In this document: piece by piece, positions 57,563 through 64,000 of the stretch
Position numbering within the stretch: the stretch's first letter is position 1
How the letters are laid out: every line of letters starts with the position of its first letter
Translations under genes and position numbers: made by a program
The notes under the pieces: generated by a model
Seen by the model: the letters and a program-made list of their open reading frames with translations, nothing else
Databases searched by the model: none
What the model was told of the DNA's origin: nothing
Source: CAWCAW01 sp963714125
GTDB taxonomy: Bacteria; Actinomycetota; Acidimicrobiia; Acidimicrobiales; UBA8190
Length of the DNA: 64,000 nt
Reading direction: 5' to 3'
NCBI GenBank assembly: GCA_963714125.1
Contig: OY970234.1
Coordinates: forward strand, 186,001 to 250,000

Positions 57563-57580
57563 GTTACCGTCTTTGGTAAC
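57563..57580 (-). promoter_or_regulatory. Palindromic operator of the DUF4160/HTH pair
   Basis: GTTACC (57563-57568) and GGTAAC (57575-57580) form an 18-bp perfect inverted repeat with six-base spacer. It overlaps the likely -10 box, so binding by the HTH partner would shut the promoter. Confidence 0.65.
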
Positions 57581-57665
57581 AGCTCGCAACCAATTGCCGC
57601 GCTTAACCACCGAGGCGTTCTCCAGCATGGAACGGGTATGGTTCTGGACAATCAGGGGAGGCCGA

Positions 57666-58724
57666 ATGGCACGGGTGCATCCACTTCATTCGCTTGCTCT
57701 CGGAGCCAGCACTGTGGCCGTGGTGATCCTCGGATCGCTCTCGATTGCCAGTGTTGCGGGTGCCACTTCATCGAGGATGACAACAATCGGTAGTTGCACC
57801 ATCGTTTCTAGTCCCACGCCGAAGAACCACACGAACTGTCCAGGAGCCAATCTTTCGGGCGCAGACTTGGCCGGGCTGAATCTGGCTTACGCGAACCTCG
57901 ACCGAGCCAATCTCGCTGACACGACAATGGCGACATGTATTTTGGTTCCGCCGCCGAACTTCGCCATTCAGTGCTCGACCACCAACCTCTCTGATTCCAG
58001 TCTCACCCATGCGGCGATTGATGGGGCAATTCTTTCCTCGTGTGTCACGTTCCCACAGACTCCGACTTTGACCGCAGTCGATTGTGCCGGTGCAACCTTC
58101 TCCGGGGCCAATCTCGGTGACGCAAATCTCTCCGATGACGATCTCTCCAGCGTCACCCTGACGGACGCTCGACTACACGGAGTCGACTTTACGGGCACTG
58201 TCTTTGTGACCTGCTACACGATCGCTGCGGGTGGGTACCAGGAGTGCCCTGGCGCAAATCTCACGGACGCAGTGATTGACCACGCCGATCTCTCTGCATT
58301 TGATCTTGCGACTGTGGACTTCGATGGCGCCAATCTCACCGGGTCCAGCCTCTCGGACGCAACGCTTGGGCTGGTTGAACCAATCGGCAACTCTGACACC
58401 AACTTCGAGAATGCAAACCTGTCGCACGTGAATCTGAGCGGCACAGACACATCCATGGCCGACCTGTCCGGAGCGACCCTTGAAAACACGCTGTTGACGG
58501 GCACGCCGCTGGTTCCGGCCAACCAATCTGCAACAGCCACAAGTAGGCGAGGAGCTCGTGTTAGCTGGGCTGCCCCTCCGGGACAGGCGGGCGCAACACC
58601 GGGCCCGTGTTCTCGTCGCTCCGGATCCGAGTTCAGGAATGGGACGACGACTGTTCGCTGTGACGTGATCGATTCACAAGGCAACAACGGAAAGGGCCTG
58701 TTCACCGTCACCGTGTCGTCGTAG
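57666..58724 (+). CDS. Secreted pentapeptide-repeat protein
   Basis: The 352-residue protein has a signal peptide (HPLHSLALGASTVAVVILGSLSIASVAGA). About thirty A(N/D)LxX pentapeptide repeats follow (GANLSGADLAGLNLAYANLDRANLADT and more), interrupted by cysteine-containing loops. A C-terminal HYR-like domain (FRNGTTTVRCDVIDSQGNNGKGLFTVTV) ends the protein. It is exported and probably structural or adhesive. ATG at 57666 is preferred for GGGGAGG upstream; the frame extends upstream without similarity. Confidence 0.85.
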   Translation: MARVHPLHSLALGASTVAVVILGSLSIASVAGATSSRMTTIGSCTIVSSPTPKNHTNCPGANLSGADLAGLNLAYANLDRANLADTTMATCILVPPPNFAIQCSTTNLSDSSLTHAAIDGAILSSCVTFPQTPTLTAVDCAGATFSGANLGDANLSDDDLSSVTLTDARLHGVDFTGTVFVTCYTIAAGGYQECPGANLTDAVIDHADLSAFDLATVDFDGANLTGSSLSDATLGLVEPIGNSDTNFENANLSHVNLSGTDTSMADLSGATLENTLLTGTPLVPANQSATATSRRGARVSWAAPPGQAGATPGPCSRRSGSEFRNGTTTVRCDVIDSQGNNGKGLFTVTVSS

Positions 58725-58791
58725 ATCTACCGCCCGCCGGGCGGCCCCATCCAGCTCCAGGGAGAACTCGTCACCCAGATTGAAGGCGACC

Positions 58792-59307
58792 ATGAGCACC
58801 GATAACGCGGGAGCTGCCGAGACGCGCGCCGTGGGCGCCCCGACCGAGGGACCAACCCGATCTCGAACGGGCCGGCGTGCCACGTCTCGCTGGCTCGTGC
58901 ACCTTGGCCTCCTGGCCTCCGTCGCGGCGGCGTTTGGGACCTTGCAGTTCCTGCACATCCGAAACGCTATTCATGCTGATGTCGGGCTGGTTTTCGCCGG
59001 CCTTGTCATTGTCCATCTGGCACAGCGCCGCCACCGAATTGCTCGGATGGTCGCTCAGTTCTCGCACTTTTCCCGACGAGCCGAGCGCGAGATCCGTCTG
59101 CTGGCGTCGGACGCAATCCTCACCTTCATCGCAATCAATGTTGTGGTCTCCGGGATCCTCGACTGGGCCCGGGGGGAGCCTCTGCTCCTGCCCCTCCCAC
59201 AGCCCTTCGCGAGATGGCACCTGACCTCATCTGCCGCGCTTGTTGTTTACCTGGTCATCCACGTCTCGCGCCGCTGGAAGCGCATCCGTCGGTCGACGAT
59301 CCAATAG
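58792..59307 (+). CDS. DUF4405/cytochrome b561-like membrane protein
   Basis: The 171-residue protein has four membrane segments (WLVHLGLLASVAAAFGTL; ADVGLVFAGLVIVHLAQ; AILTFIAINVVVSGIL; SSAALVVYLVIHVSRR). Histidines placed as in heme-binding b561-like proteins (RNAIHADVGL, VHLAQRRH, RWHLTS, VIHVSRR). Electron-transfer function is inferred. Confidence 0.75.
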   Translation: MSTDNAGAAETRAVGAPTEGPTRSRTGRRATSRWLVHLGLLASVAAAFGTLQFLHIRNAIHADVGLVFAGLVIVHLAQRRHRIARMVAQFSHFSRRAEREIRLLASDAILTFIAINVVVSGILDWARGEPLLLPLPQPFARWHLTSSAALVVYLVIHVSRRWKRIRRSTIQ

Positions 59308-59331
59308 CCATTCCAGCACCGGTAGGCCGTG

Positions 59332-59856
59332 TCAGAACACAAAGCGGGTAAGGCCGCCGGGATCCGTGGCTAACGTCACGAATGCCGAGCGGGGGTGGAC
59401 TCGATAAACATTCCATGGCGGTGGCCCTTGTGATGGTGCGTTATACGGAGCGATGATGCCGCATCCAGTTGCATCTGGTTCCACAGGCCAGCCATTGTTC
59501 GCCCATCCTGCTGCCGCGCGCGCCACCCTCACGGGGTCGAGAACCTGAGCGGCTTCACCTTCGAGCACGACATCGGCATCACGAATTGAAATAGCAATCG
59601 AACAGCGCGGGTCCCTCGTAACGTTGCGTGCCTTTCGCGTGCCGGCCCCAGTCTGGAACCAGAAGGTGCCATCCATCCAGAGGGCACCAACCGCGGTTAC
59701 ATGTGGACTCCCGTCATCGTTGATTGTCGCCAGCCACGTCGTGCGAGCATTGTGCGCATCCGATGCCGGTAGTGATCCGGCATCGAGCTTCTCTAAGATT
59801 GCATCCCACTGCACGGGCGGCAGCCCGTCTGCCATACCGAGGTTGATTATCTCCAT
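59332..59856 (-). CDS. Pyridoxamine 5'-phosphate oxidase-fold protein
   Basis: The 174-residue split-barrel protein has ARTTWLATINDDGSPHVTAVGALWMDGTFWFQTGAGTRKARNVTRDPRCSIAIS and VYRVHPRSAFVTLATDPGGLTRFVF. This is the FMN/F420-binding actinobacterial subgroup. The cofactor cannot be told from sequence. ATG at 59856 chosen for GGGAGGGGA seven bases upstream. Confidence 0.82.
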   Translation of the reverse strand: MEIINLGMADGLPPVQWDAILEKLDAGSLPASDAHNARTTWLATINDDGSPHVTAVGALWMDGTFWFQTGAGTRKARNVTRDPRCSIAISIRDADVVLEGEAAQVLDPVRVARAAAGWANNGWPVEPDATGCGIIAPYNAPSQGPPPWNVYRVHPRSAFVTLATDPGGLTRFVF

Positions 59857-60068
59857 GGCAAATCCCCTCCCATAGCGGGCGCTTCGAGTATCCCCGGCAA
59901 GATAACTCATCCGGTCTTGGACCTTCGAGGGTGACCGAAGACCTCAATGCTCGTGAGCCAAGCGGGCGCTACATATCCCGAGCCGCCCTGTTTGGACGCC
60001 GGCCGAGGGCGGGGCAGCCCCGACGTGACGGGGCATAGGACAAAACATCCTGGGCCGTCATGAACTGG

Positions 60069-60093
60069 AGCGGATGACAATAGTCAGTTGCTG
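60069..60093 (+). repeat. Dispersed motif, copy 4
   Basis: AGCGGATGACAAT then AGTCAGTTGCTG. It is one base shorter in the spacer and more divergent at the 3' end. It flanks the broken vapBC pair on the left. Confidence 0.55.
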
Positions 60094-60137
60094 AAAACGT
60101 GTTACAACATCTGCGCCACCACCGGACGCTCCGGAGA

Positions 60138-60273
60138 TCAGGAGGCGAGCTCCGCCCCGTTGATCGTGCTCACGGCCCAATTAAGTAGGAAGCCGTTCGG
60201 CTTCAATCCGTTCGAGGTCCAGGACCACGGAGGTGCCGATGAACCCCTCGCTGGGCGAGTGGGGATTCAGACA
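60138..60273 (-). pseudogene. VapC (PIN) toxin remnant
   Basis: The minus strand encodes VSESPLAQRG, then in another frame GFIGTSVVLDLERIEAERLPT and a stop. A third frame continues AVSTINGAELAS before a stop. These join into the start of a PIN toxin with the catalytic Asp in TSVVLD. Two frameshifts and a 3' truncation destroy it. Its start overlaps the vapB stop, as in intact operons. Confidence 0.85.
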
Positions 60274-60520
60274 CGAGGGCTGGGATTCTGGGAAGCAACG
60301 CCGTCGAGGTCGGCACGAAGCCGGGCCAGGTCAACGCTCGGAGCGCCGCCGACAACTGCGAGGGCGGCGTCAGCATTCACGAATCGGCGCCGCGGGAATG
60401 GGGTCAACTCCCCGACGGGTACGCCATTCCTGGTGACGATGAACGTCTCACCCGGTCCAGTCCCCTCATGATCTCGCCGCTGTCGTCCCTGAGCTGACGC
60501 TGGGTGATTTCTCGAGCCAT
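60267..60520 (-). pseudogene. VapB antitoxin, frameshifted
   Basis: One frame gives MAREITQRQLRDDSGEIMRGLDR. A single missing base near 60449-60457 shifts to GETFIVTRNGVPVGELTPF and RRRFVNADAALAVV. The protein otherwise looks complete, so this frameshift may be recent. It is paired with the vapC remnant. Confidence 0.85.
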
Positions 60521-60547
60521 GACTTCATTGTCGCGTGCTTTTTGTTG

Positions 60548-60574
60548 GGCCGATCACATCAAGTAAGACGCTCT
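60548..60574 (+). repeat. Dispersed motif, copy 5 (degenerate)
   Basis: GGCCGATCACATCA then AGTAAGACGCTCT aligns to copy 2 at about 20 of 27 positions. It flanks the broken vapBC pair on its right and the VapBC45-like pair on its left. Confidence 0.45.
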
Positions 60575-60688
60575 GAGGGATCATGGTTCATTCGCTGTCA
60601 GACCATTCCGCTACGATGAGAACGCGGGGATGAAGCAGATGAGGAGGCCACGCTGGCCAGACAACGGAATTCCGATGAGACACGTGAT

Positions 60689-61390
60689 ATGCGATTCTCG
60701 GTTCCCCTTTACACGATTGCGGAAGCCGCCCGGGCTCTCGACGTAAGCCCTTCGACGTTCAGTTCGTGGGTTCGTGGATATACCCGCAACGGTCCCGGGG
60801 GGCGGGTCGTGAAGGGCGAACCAGTACTTCGAGCGATAGCTCCCGCCCGCGGAAGTGACCCAACAGTTCCCTTTGTTGGTCTGGCCGAAGGAATGGTCTT
60901 GGCCGCGATTCGCCAATCCGGTGTGCCTCTTCAGCGGATTCGACCAGCCTTAGCTGCACTCGAATCTGAACTCAGTATTGAACATGCCCTGGCATCGCAC
61001 CGTTTGTACACCGACGGTGCCGAGTTGCTCTATGACTATGCCAAGCGTGCAAAGGATGACGATGCTCACCTTGCACAAGAGCTCGTTGTCGTGCGAAGCG
61101 GCCAGAGGGTTTTCTCGCCGATCATCGACGCTTACCTCCGCCGCATTACTTATGCGAACGATGGCTACGCGCGCATGATCAGGCTTCCTGCTTACGAACG
61201 GGCGGACGTGGTAGTCGATCCGGAGCGTTCTTTCGGCCAGCCAATTTTTGCGCGAGGCGGGACAAGGATCAGTCACGTCCTTCAACGCTTTTGGACCGGA
61301 GAAGGCCTTGACTCGTTGAGCGAGGAGTTCGGTGTGCCACGCTCGGAGCTGGAGGACGTGCTTCGTGCCGCATCCCGTCGGGCTGCCTGA
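60689..61390 (+). CDS. VapB45-like antitoxin (DUF433)
   Basis: The 233-residue protein has an N-terminal HTH (LYTIAEAARALDVSPSTFSSWVRGY) and C-terminal DUF433-type segment (DPERSFGQPIFARGGTRISHVLQRFWTGEGLDSLSEEFGVPRSELEDVLR). Length and layout match M. tuberculosis VapB45 (Rv2018). It overlaps the toxin gene by 26 bases. Confidence 0.85.
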   Translation: MRFSVPLYTIAEAARALDVSPSTFSSWVRGYTRNGPGGRVVKGEPVLRAIAPARGSDPTVPFVGLAEGMVLAAIRQSGVPLQRIRPALAALESELSIEHALASHRLYTDGAELLYDYAKRAKDDDAHLAQELVVVRSGQRVFSPIIDAYLRRITYANDGYARMIRLPAYERADVVVDPERSFGQPIFARGGTRISHVLQRFWTGEGLDSLSEEFGVPRSELEDVLRAASRRAA

Positions 61391-61772
61391 CCTATTTTTG
61401 GATCGGAGCCTCGGGCGAATCGCCGTTCCGAACGCTCTTCGCGAGTATGGCCTCCAGCTGGTGACATTATCTGAGAGGTACGGGATTCCAGCCGATGAAT
61501 CGATTGCCGATGAGGATTGGCTATCGGCTGCCGGAGAGCGAGGTGAAGTTGTCCTTATGAAGGATGAGCGAATCCGCTACAACCGAGCCGAAAAGGAAGC
61601 GCTAATTCGTTTTAAGGTCAGAGCCTTCTGTCTCACTCGCCAGGATCTTTCGGGCGCCCAGATGGCGCAGAGGATTCTCGACAACCTCAACAGCATTGTG
61701 AATACCTGCAGGAAGCCGGGACCGTTCATATACGCGATTCATGGACGAGGAATCCGCGAGCTCACTCTGTAG
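61365..61772 (+). CDS. VapC45-like PIN-like toxin
   Basis: The 135-residue protein has PDLFLDRSLGRIAVPNALREYG (catalytic Asp), YGIPADESIADEDWLSAAGERGEVVLMKDERIRYN and AFCLTRQDLSGAQMAQRILDN, as in the Rv2019-type PIN-like group. GTG at 61365 lets the conserved N-terminus start just inside the antitoxin gene. Probable RNase. Confidence 0.83.
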   Translation: MPHPVGLPDLFLDRSLGRIAVPNALREYGLQLVTLSERYGIPADESIADEDWLSAAGERGEVVLMKDERIRYNRAEKEALIRFKVRAFCLTRQDLSGAQMAQRILDNLNSIVNTCRKPGPFIYAIHGRGIRELTL

Positions 61773-61816
61773 GTAGTCTGCATTGACACGAGGTGGTCTT
61801 GAACGAGGGACACCTG

Positions 61817-61844
61817 AGCAGATGACATCGAGTCAGATGTTGTC
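61817..61844 (+). repeat. Dispersed 28-bp motif, copy 3
   Basis: AGCAGATGACATCG then AGTCAGATGTTGTC. It lies just after the VapBC45-like pair. Confidence 0.65.
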
Positions 61845-61959
61845 AGTGGGAAACTCGGAGTGGTGGTGTTCTGAGCGCAAAAGCTTCTAACTTTCCGGCA
61901 CAAGGTACGGGCGCCGTCCGGCGAGTCACCTCAGACAGCCAGGGCTTCCATTCCTCAGC

Positions 61960-62655
61960 TCACAGTGAAGCACTTGGCTCTGGTGGACCGGGCTCTTGTT
62001 CGGCGACTTCGGCACTTGCGATTTCGGAGGCGGCCGCCCTGAGTTGCTGCATCTCGTCGTTGCCCTCCAGGAATGCCCTCGTCCGCTGTTCCGCGTCCGC
62101 CTCAGGGATGTAACAAAGCAGAGTCGCCAGCCAGACAGCGCCCTGCAGAGCGATCCACCCTTGTGCCGCAACCTCCCTCGAGTATCCGGACGCCGACCCC
62201 CGATAGAGATTCGTCATCCTGCCAATAACGGCATCGAAGTTGTCGAGGAGGTCGGTTGCGTTCTCAGCGCCTACCGCGTGGAGTTTCCTGACATCACCTG
62301 AGAGTGGAAGCATCACCTCAAGGTCGAGTGACCCTAGGTCAGATCGGTAGTGGGGGAAGCTGAGCGCACAGCCAAATGTCACAAAAGCAGATCGCGCGTC
62401 GGCCGCGCGCACTTGAATCGGGAGCACCGGGACACCGGGGTGCTCGCCGCTGCACATCTCAACCAGCACGCGTTGGCTTGCGGCACCGAGAAGCGAGAGA
62501 TCTGTGCTCATTTGATAATTCTCGTCGCTGAGGATCTCTGGCGGAACCGACGTCGGATCGAGGTCGTCCGGTGGTCGAGTGGCGGCGTAAAGTCCCCCGG
62601 CTGCATTGGAAAAGTCGAAAATCCCAAACTCCTCAAGAGTTCGCCACGTTGACAA
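61960..62655 (-). CDS. Hypothetical 231-residue protein
   Basis: The protein is soluble, starts MSTWRTLEEFGIFDFSNAAGGLYAATRPPDDLDPTSVP, and has an SLLGAASQRVLVEMCSG segment. A helical C-terminal half has GWIALQGAVWLATLLCYIPEADAEQRTRAFLEGNDE and an acidic tail. It is not recognised. It is on the same strand as and downstream of the next membrane-protein gene. Confidence 0.6.
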   Translation of the reverse strand: MSTWRTLEEFGIFDFSNAAGGLYAATRPPDDLDPTSVPPEILSDENYQMSTDLSLLGAASQRVLVEMCSGEHPGVPVLPIQVRAADARSAFVTFGCALSFPHYRSDLGSLDLEVMLPLSGDVRKLHAVGAENATDLLDNFDAVIGRMTNLYRGSASGYSREVAAQGWIALQGAVWLATLLCYIPEADAEQRTRAFLEGNDEMQQLRAAASEIASAEVAEQEPGPPEPSASL

Positions 62656-62686
62656 CGCCTTACCTCCTTATTCGCTAGTTCTCGGT

Positions 62687-63559
62687 TCAGCTATAGAAGA
62701 CGGAGAGCCCGATGCACGCGAGTCCCAATCCGGTCGTTGCGAAGAGCAATGAGACCATCCATGCCAACAGAGTTCCGGTTTCCAGACCAGCGATACCGTA
62801 AGCGGTGTAGCCAATGACCATCAGCCCCAGAATCAGGCCAATGACCAGGACGAGTGTGCCGAAACGGATTGCGTACGTCGGCGTCGTATTGAAGACGGCG
62901 ATGAGTCCGAGGACGGTTGCGATCGACGCTACGTAGACCCCTAGGATGGCGCTAGTCGAATCGGAGTTTGGACCAGCGTTGCCGCTCGCCATATCCGCCT
63001 GCGACGCCAGCATCCAGAAGAAGTCGAGGACTGCCTGCGCTGCAACGACAGAACCCACGATCACGAACGCGAGTGGTACCGCCTTGTCCGGCACCTTGGG
63101 CGTGCCGAGCGGGTAGGAATACGCGCCATAGAAGACTCCGGCCAAGCCGACCAAAATCCGAGCTTTCAAAAACACGCGTTGGTTGGTCTTCAAGGAAGCC
63201 CAGCCCGTTCGTCCAGCACCTTTCGTGGTCCCGCTCAGGGCCTCAACTGCGTCAGCAGCCTGCTTCGCTGCAGCGACAGCGGCAACTGCGGCGTTCTTCG
63301 CTGATTCGGCGGCGGCGGCGGCAACCCGCGCGGCGTCTGTCTTGTCATCGTCTGCCACGCTCCTAATGCGCCCCTTCGGAAACGGAGGCCCAGGAGGTCG
63401 AGCCTCTCCCAACGGCAACACACTGCAAGCAATCACAATCTCGGCCGCAACAACGGCTCCCCAGAAAATGTAGTCTACGCCGGTCATTGTGTTCTCTCTG
63501 TCGGACCAGGTCGAGAAAACGCTCAGGAGGAGCGCGATGAGTGTGGCCGTCCCTGACAT
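62687..63559 (-). CDS. Hypothetical membrane protein with Ala-rich helix
   Basis: The 290-residue protein has two N-terminal membrane segments (TATLIALLLSVFSTW; YIFWGAVVAAEIVIACSVLPL). An alanine-rich helical stretch follows (DAARVAAAAAESAKNAAVAAVAAAKQAADAVEAL), then about five further membrane segments. An ATG at 63487 (MTGVDYIFWG) is an alternative start. No family recognised. Confidence 0.65.
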   Translation of the reverse strand: MSGTATLIALLLSVFSTWSDRENTMTGVDYIFWGAVVAAEIVIACSVLPLGEARPPGPPFPKGRIRSVADDDKTDAARVAAAAAESAKNAAVAAVAAAKQAADAVEALSGTTKGAGRTGWASLKTNQRVFLKARILVGLAGVFYGAYSYPLGTPKVPDKAVPLAFVIVGSVVAAQAVLDFFWMLASQADMASGNAGPNSDSTSAILGVYVASIATVLGLIAVFNTTPTYAIRFGTLVLVIGLILGLMVIGYTAYGIAGLETGTLLAWMVSLLFATTGLGLACIGLSVFYS

Positions 63560-63686
63560 GAGTGATTCCCAGCAATGGCGCTAACGCCGAACCACCGACG
63601 ACCGAGTCCTATACCGGTATACGCGGCGCATCGCGCAAGACGCTAGCTCCGCTGTTGTCGTCGGTGCGGCGACGGTTGCGCTCACA

Positions 63687-64000
63687 ATGATGCTTGCTGT
63701 CGTGGGGATGAAGAAGAGCGTATTCATCGTCCTGTACGTGTTGATGGGCGCCGTCGTAACTTTGGTCGTGTACTGCTTGAACCAAGTCGGGCTTCACCTG
63801 GGGGAGGACGAAGGGAACCAGTTCCGATCCTTTCGTCATCTCATTTGGGCGGCTCCCCTGCTTTCCCTCCTCATCGTGGTACTCACCAAGCTCGAATACA
63901 CCGGCTGGCCAGAGACGCCGTTAAGTAATCTGTGGTGGTTGACCGTTGCCTTAGCTTTTCTCTACACAGCGGCGGGCGGGATCCTCCGATTCCTAGCGGA
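63687..64000 (+). CDS. Putative membrane protein, 3' end outside window
   Basis: An open frame from ATG 63687 encodes three likely membrane segments (MKKSVFIVLYVLMGAVVTLVVY; IWAAPLLSLLIVVLTKL; LWWLTVALAFLYTAAGGIL) and stays open to the window end. No ribosome site is visible, and the frame is open upstream to a stop at 63582, so the start is uncertain. Confidence 0.45.
   Translation, partial: MMLAVVGMKKSVFIVLYVLMGAVVTLVVYCLNQVGLHLGEDEGNQFRSFRHLIWAAPLLSLLIVVLTKLEYTGWPETPLSNLWWLTVALAFLYTAAGGILRFLA

Noticed and set aside
57438..57665. Upstream extension of the pentapeptide-repeat gene
   Set aside because: It would run through the DUF4160 gene on the opposite strand and bury the signal peptide; ATG 57666 has a good ribosome site.
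55829..61844. Integron cassette array with attC sites
   Set aside because: A GTTAAAC-like heptamer follows copy 1, but the other copies lack paired core sites and no integron integrase is seen, so I report only a dispersed repeat.

Overview
The window is a high-GC actinobacterial chromosome segment, most likely from Acidimicrobiia or a nearby lineage. This is inferred from gene content: dnaK-grpE-dnaJ-hspR-clpB with a HAIR-type operator, a bifunctional-type Dcd, an EtfD-like membrane Fe-S reductase, a mycothiol-type maleylpyruvate isomerase-fold protein, and many promoters that look leaderless. Nothing in the sequence names the species.

Positions 1-17435 are core chromosome. On the minus strand, in transcription order, lie dnaK, grpE, dnaJ, hspR, clpB and then purA, purD, purB (purB runs off the left edge). 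Most genes in each group overlap by a few bases. Further right are gpmA, glnB-amtB, a membrane protein divergent from a cyclic-nucleotide-binding protein, etfD-like and dcd, and a tRNA-Gly(CCC).

Positions 17466-44637 are a 27.2-kb genomic island integrated into the 3' end of that tRNA gene. A 46-bp perfect direct repeat (attL, attR) bounds it, and the integrase gene ends inside attL. Cargo includes a serine recombinase, an excisionase, a small C2H2 zinc-finger protein, an XRE-ImmA protease with a partner gene, DUF1643, a terminase-small-subunit-like HTH protein, a stand-alone RarA C-terminal domain, an Mrr-like nuclease, a DNA methyltransferase fused to an Mrr-like nuclease, and a soluble-protein plus four-helix membrane-protein pair. 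Three different IS21-family elements sit inside three of the cargo genes. For each one, removing the element and one copy of its target duplication restores an uninterrupted reading frame, so all three insertions look recent.

Positions 44638-64000 are a second accessory stretch, not bounded by the att sites. It holds rtcB, a 1042-residue secreted repeat protein, hipBA with four evenly spaced operators, an ArdC-like antirestriction protein followed by a tyrosine recombinase, and a MaoC-fold hydratase pair. A dense set of toxin-antitoxin modules follows, some intact (VapBC45-like, DUF4160/HTH, HEPN/SH3-like candidate) and some decayed (vapBC with frameshifts, a relE remnant beside an intact phd). 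Five copies of a 25-28-bp dispersed motif lie between these modules. The right edge holds uncharacterised membrane proteins, the last one truncated by the window.
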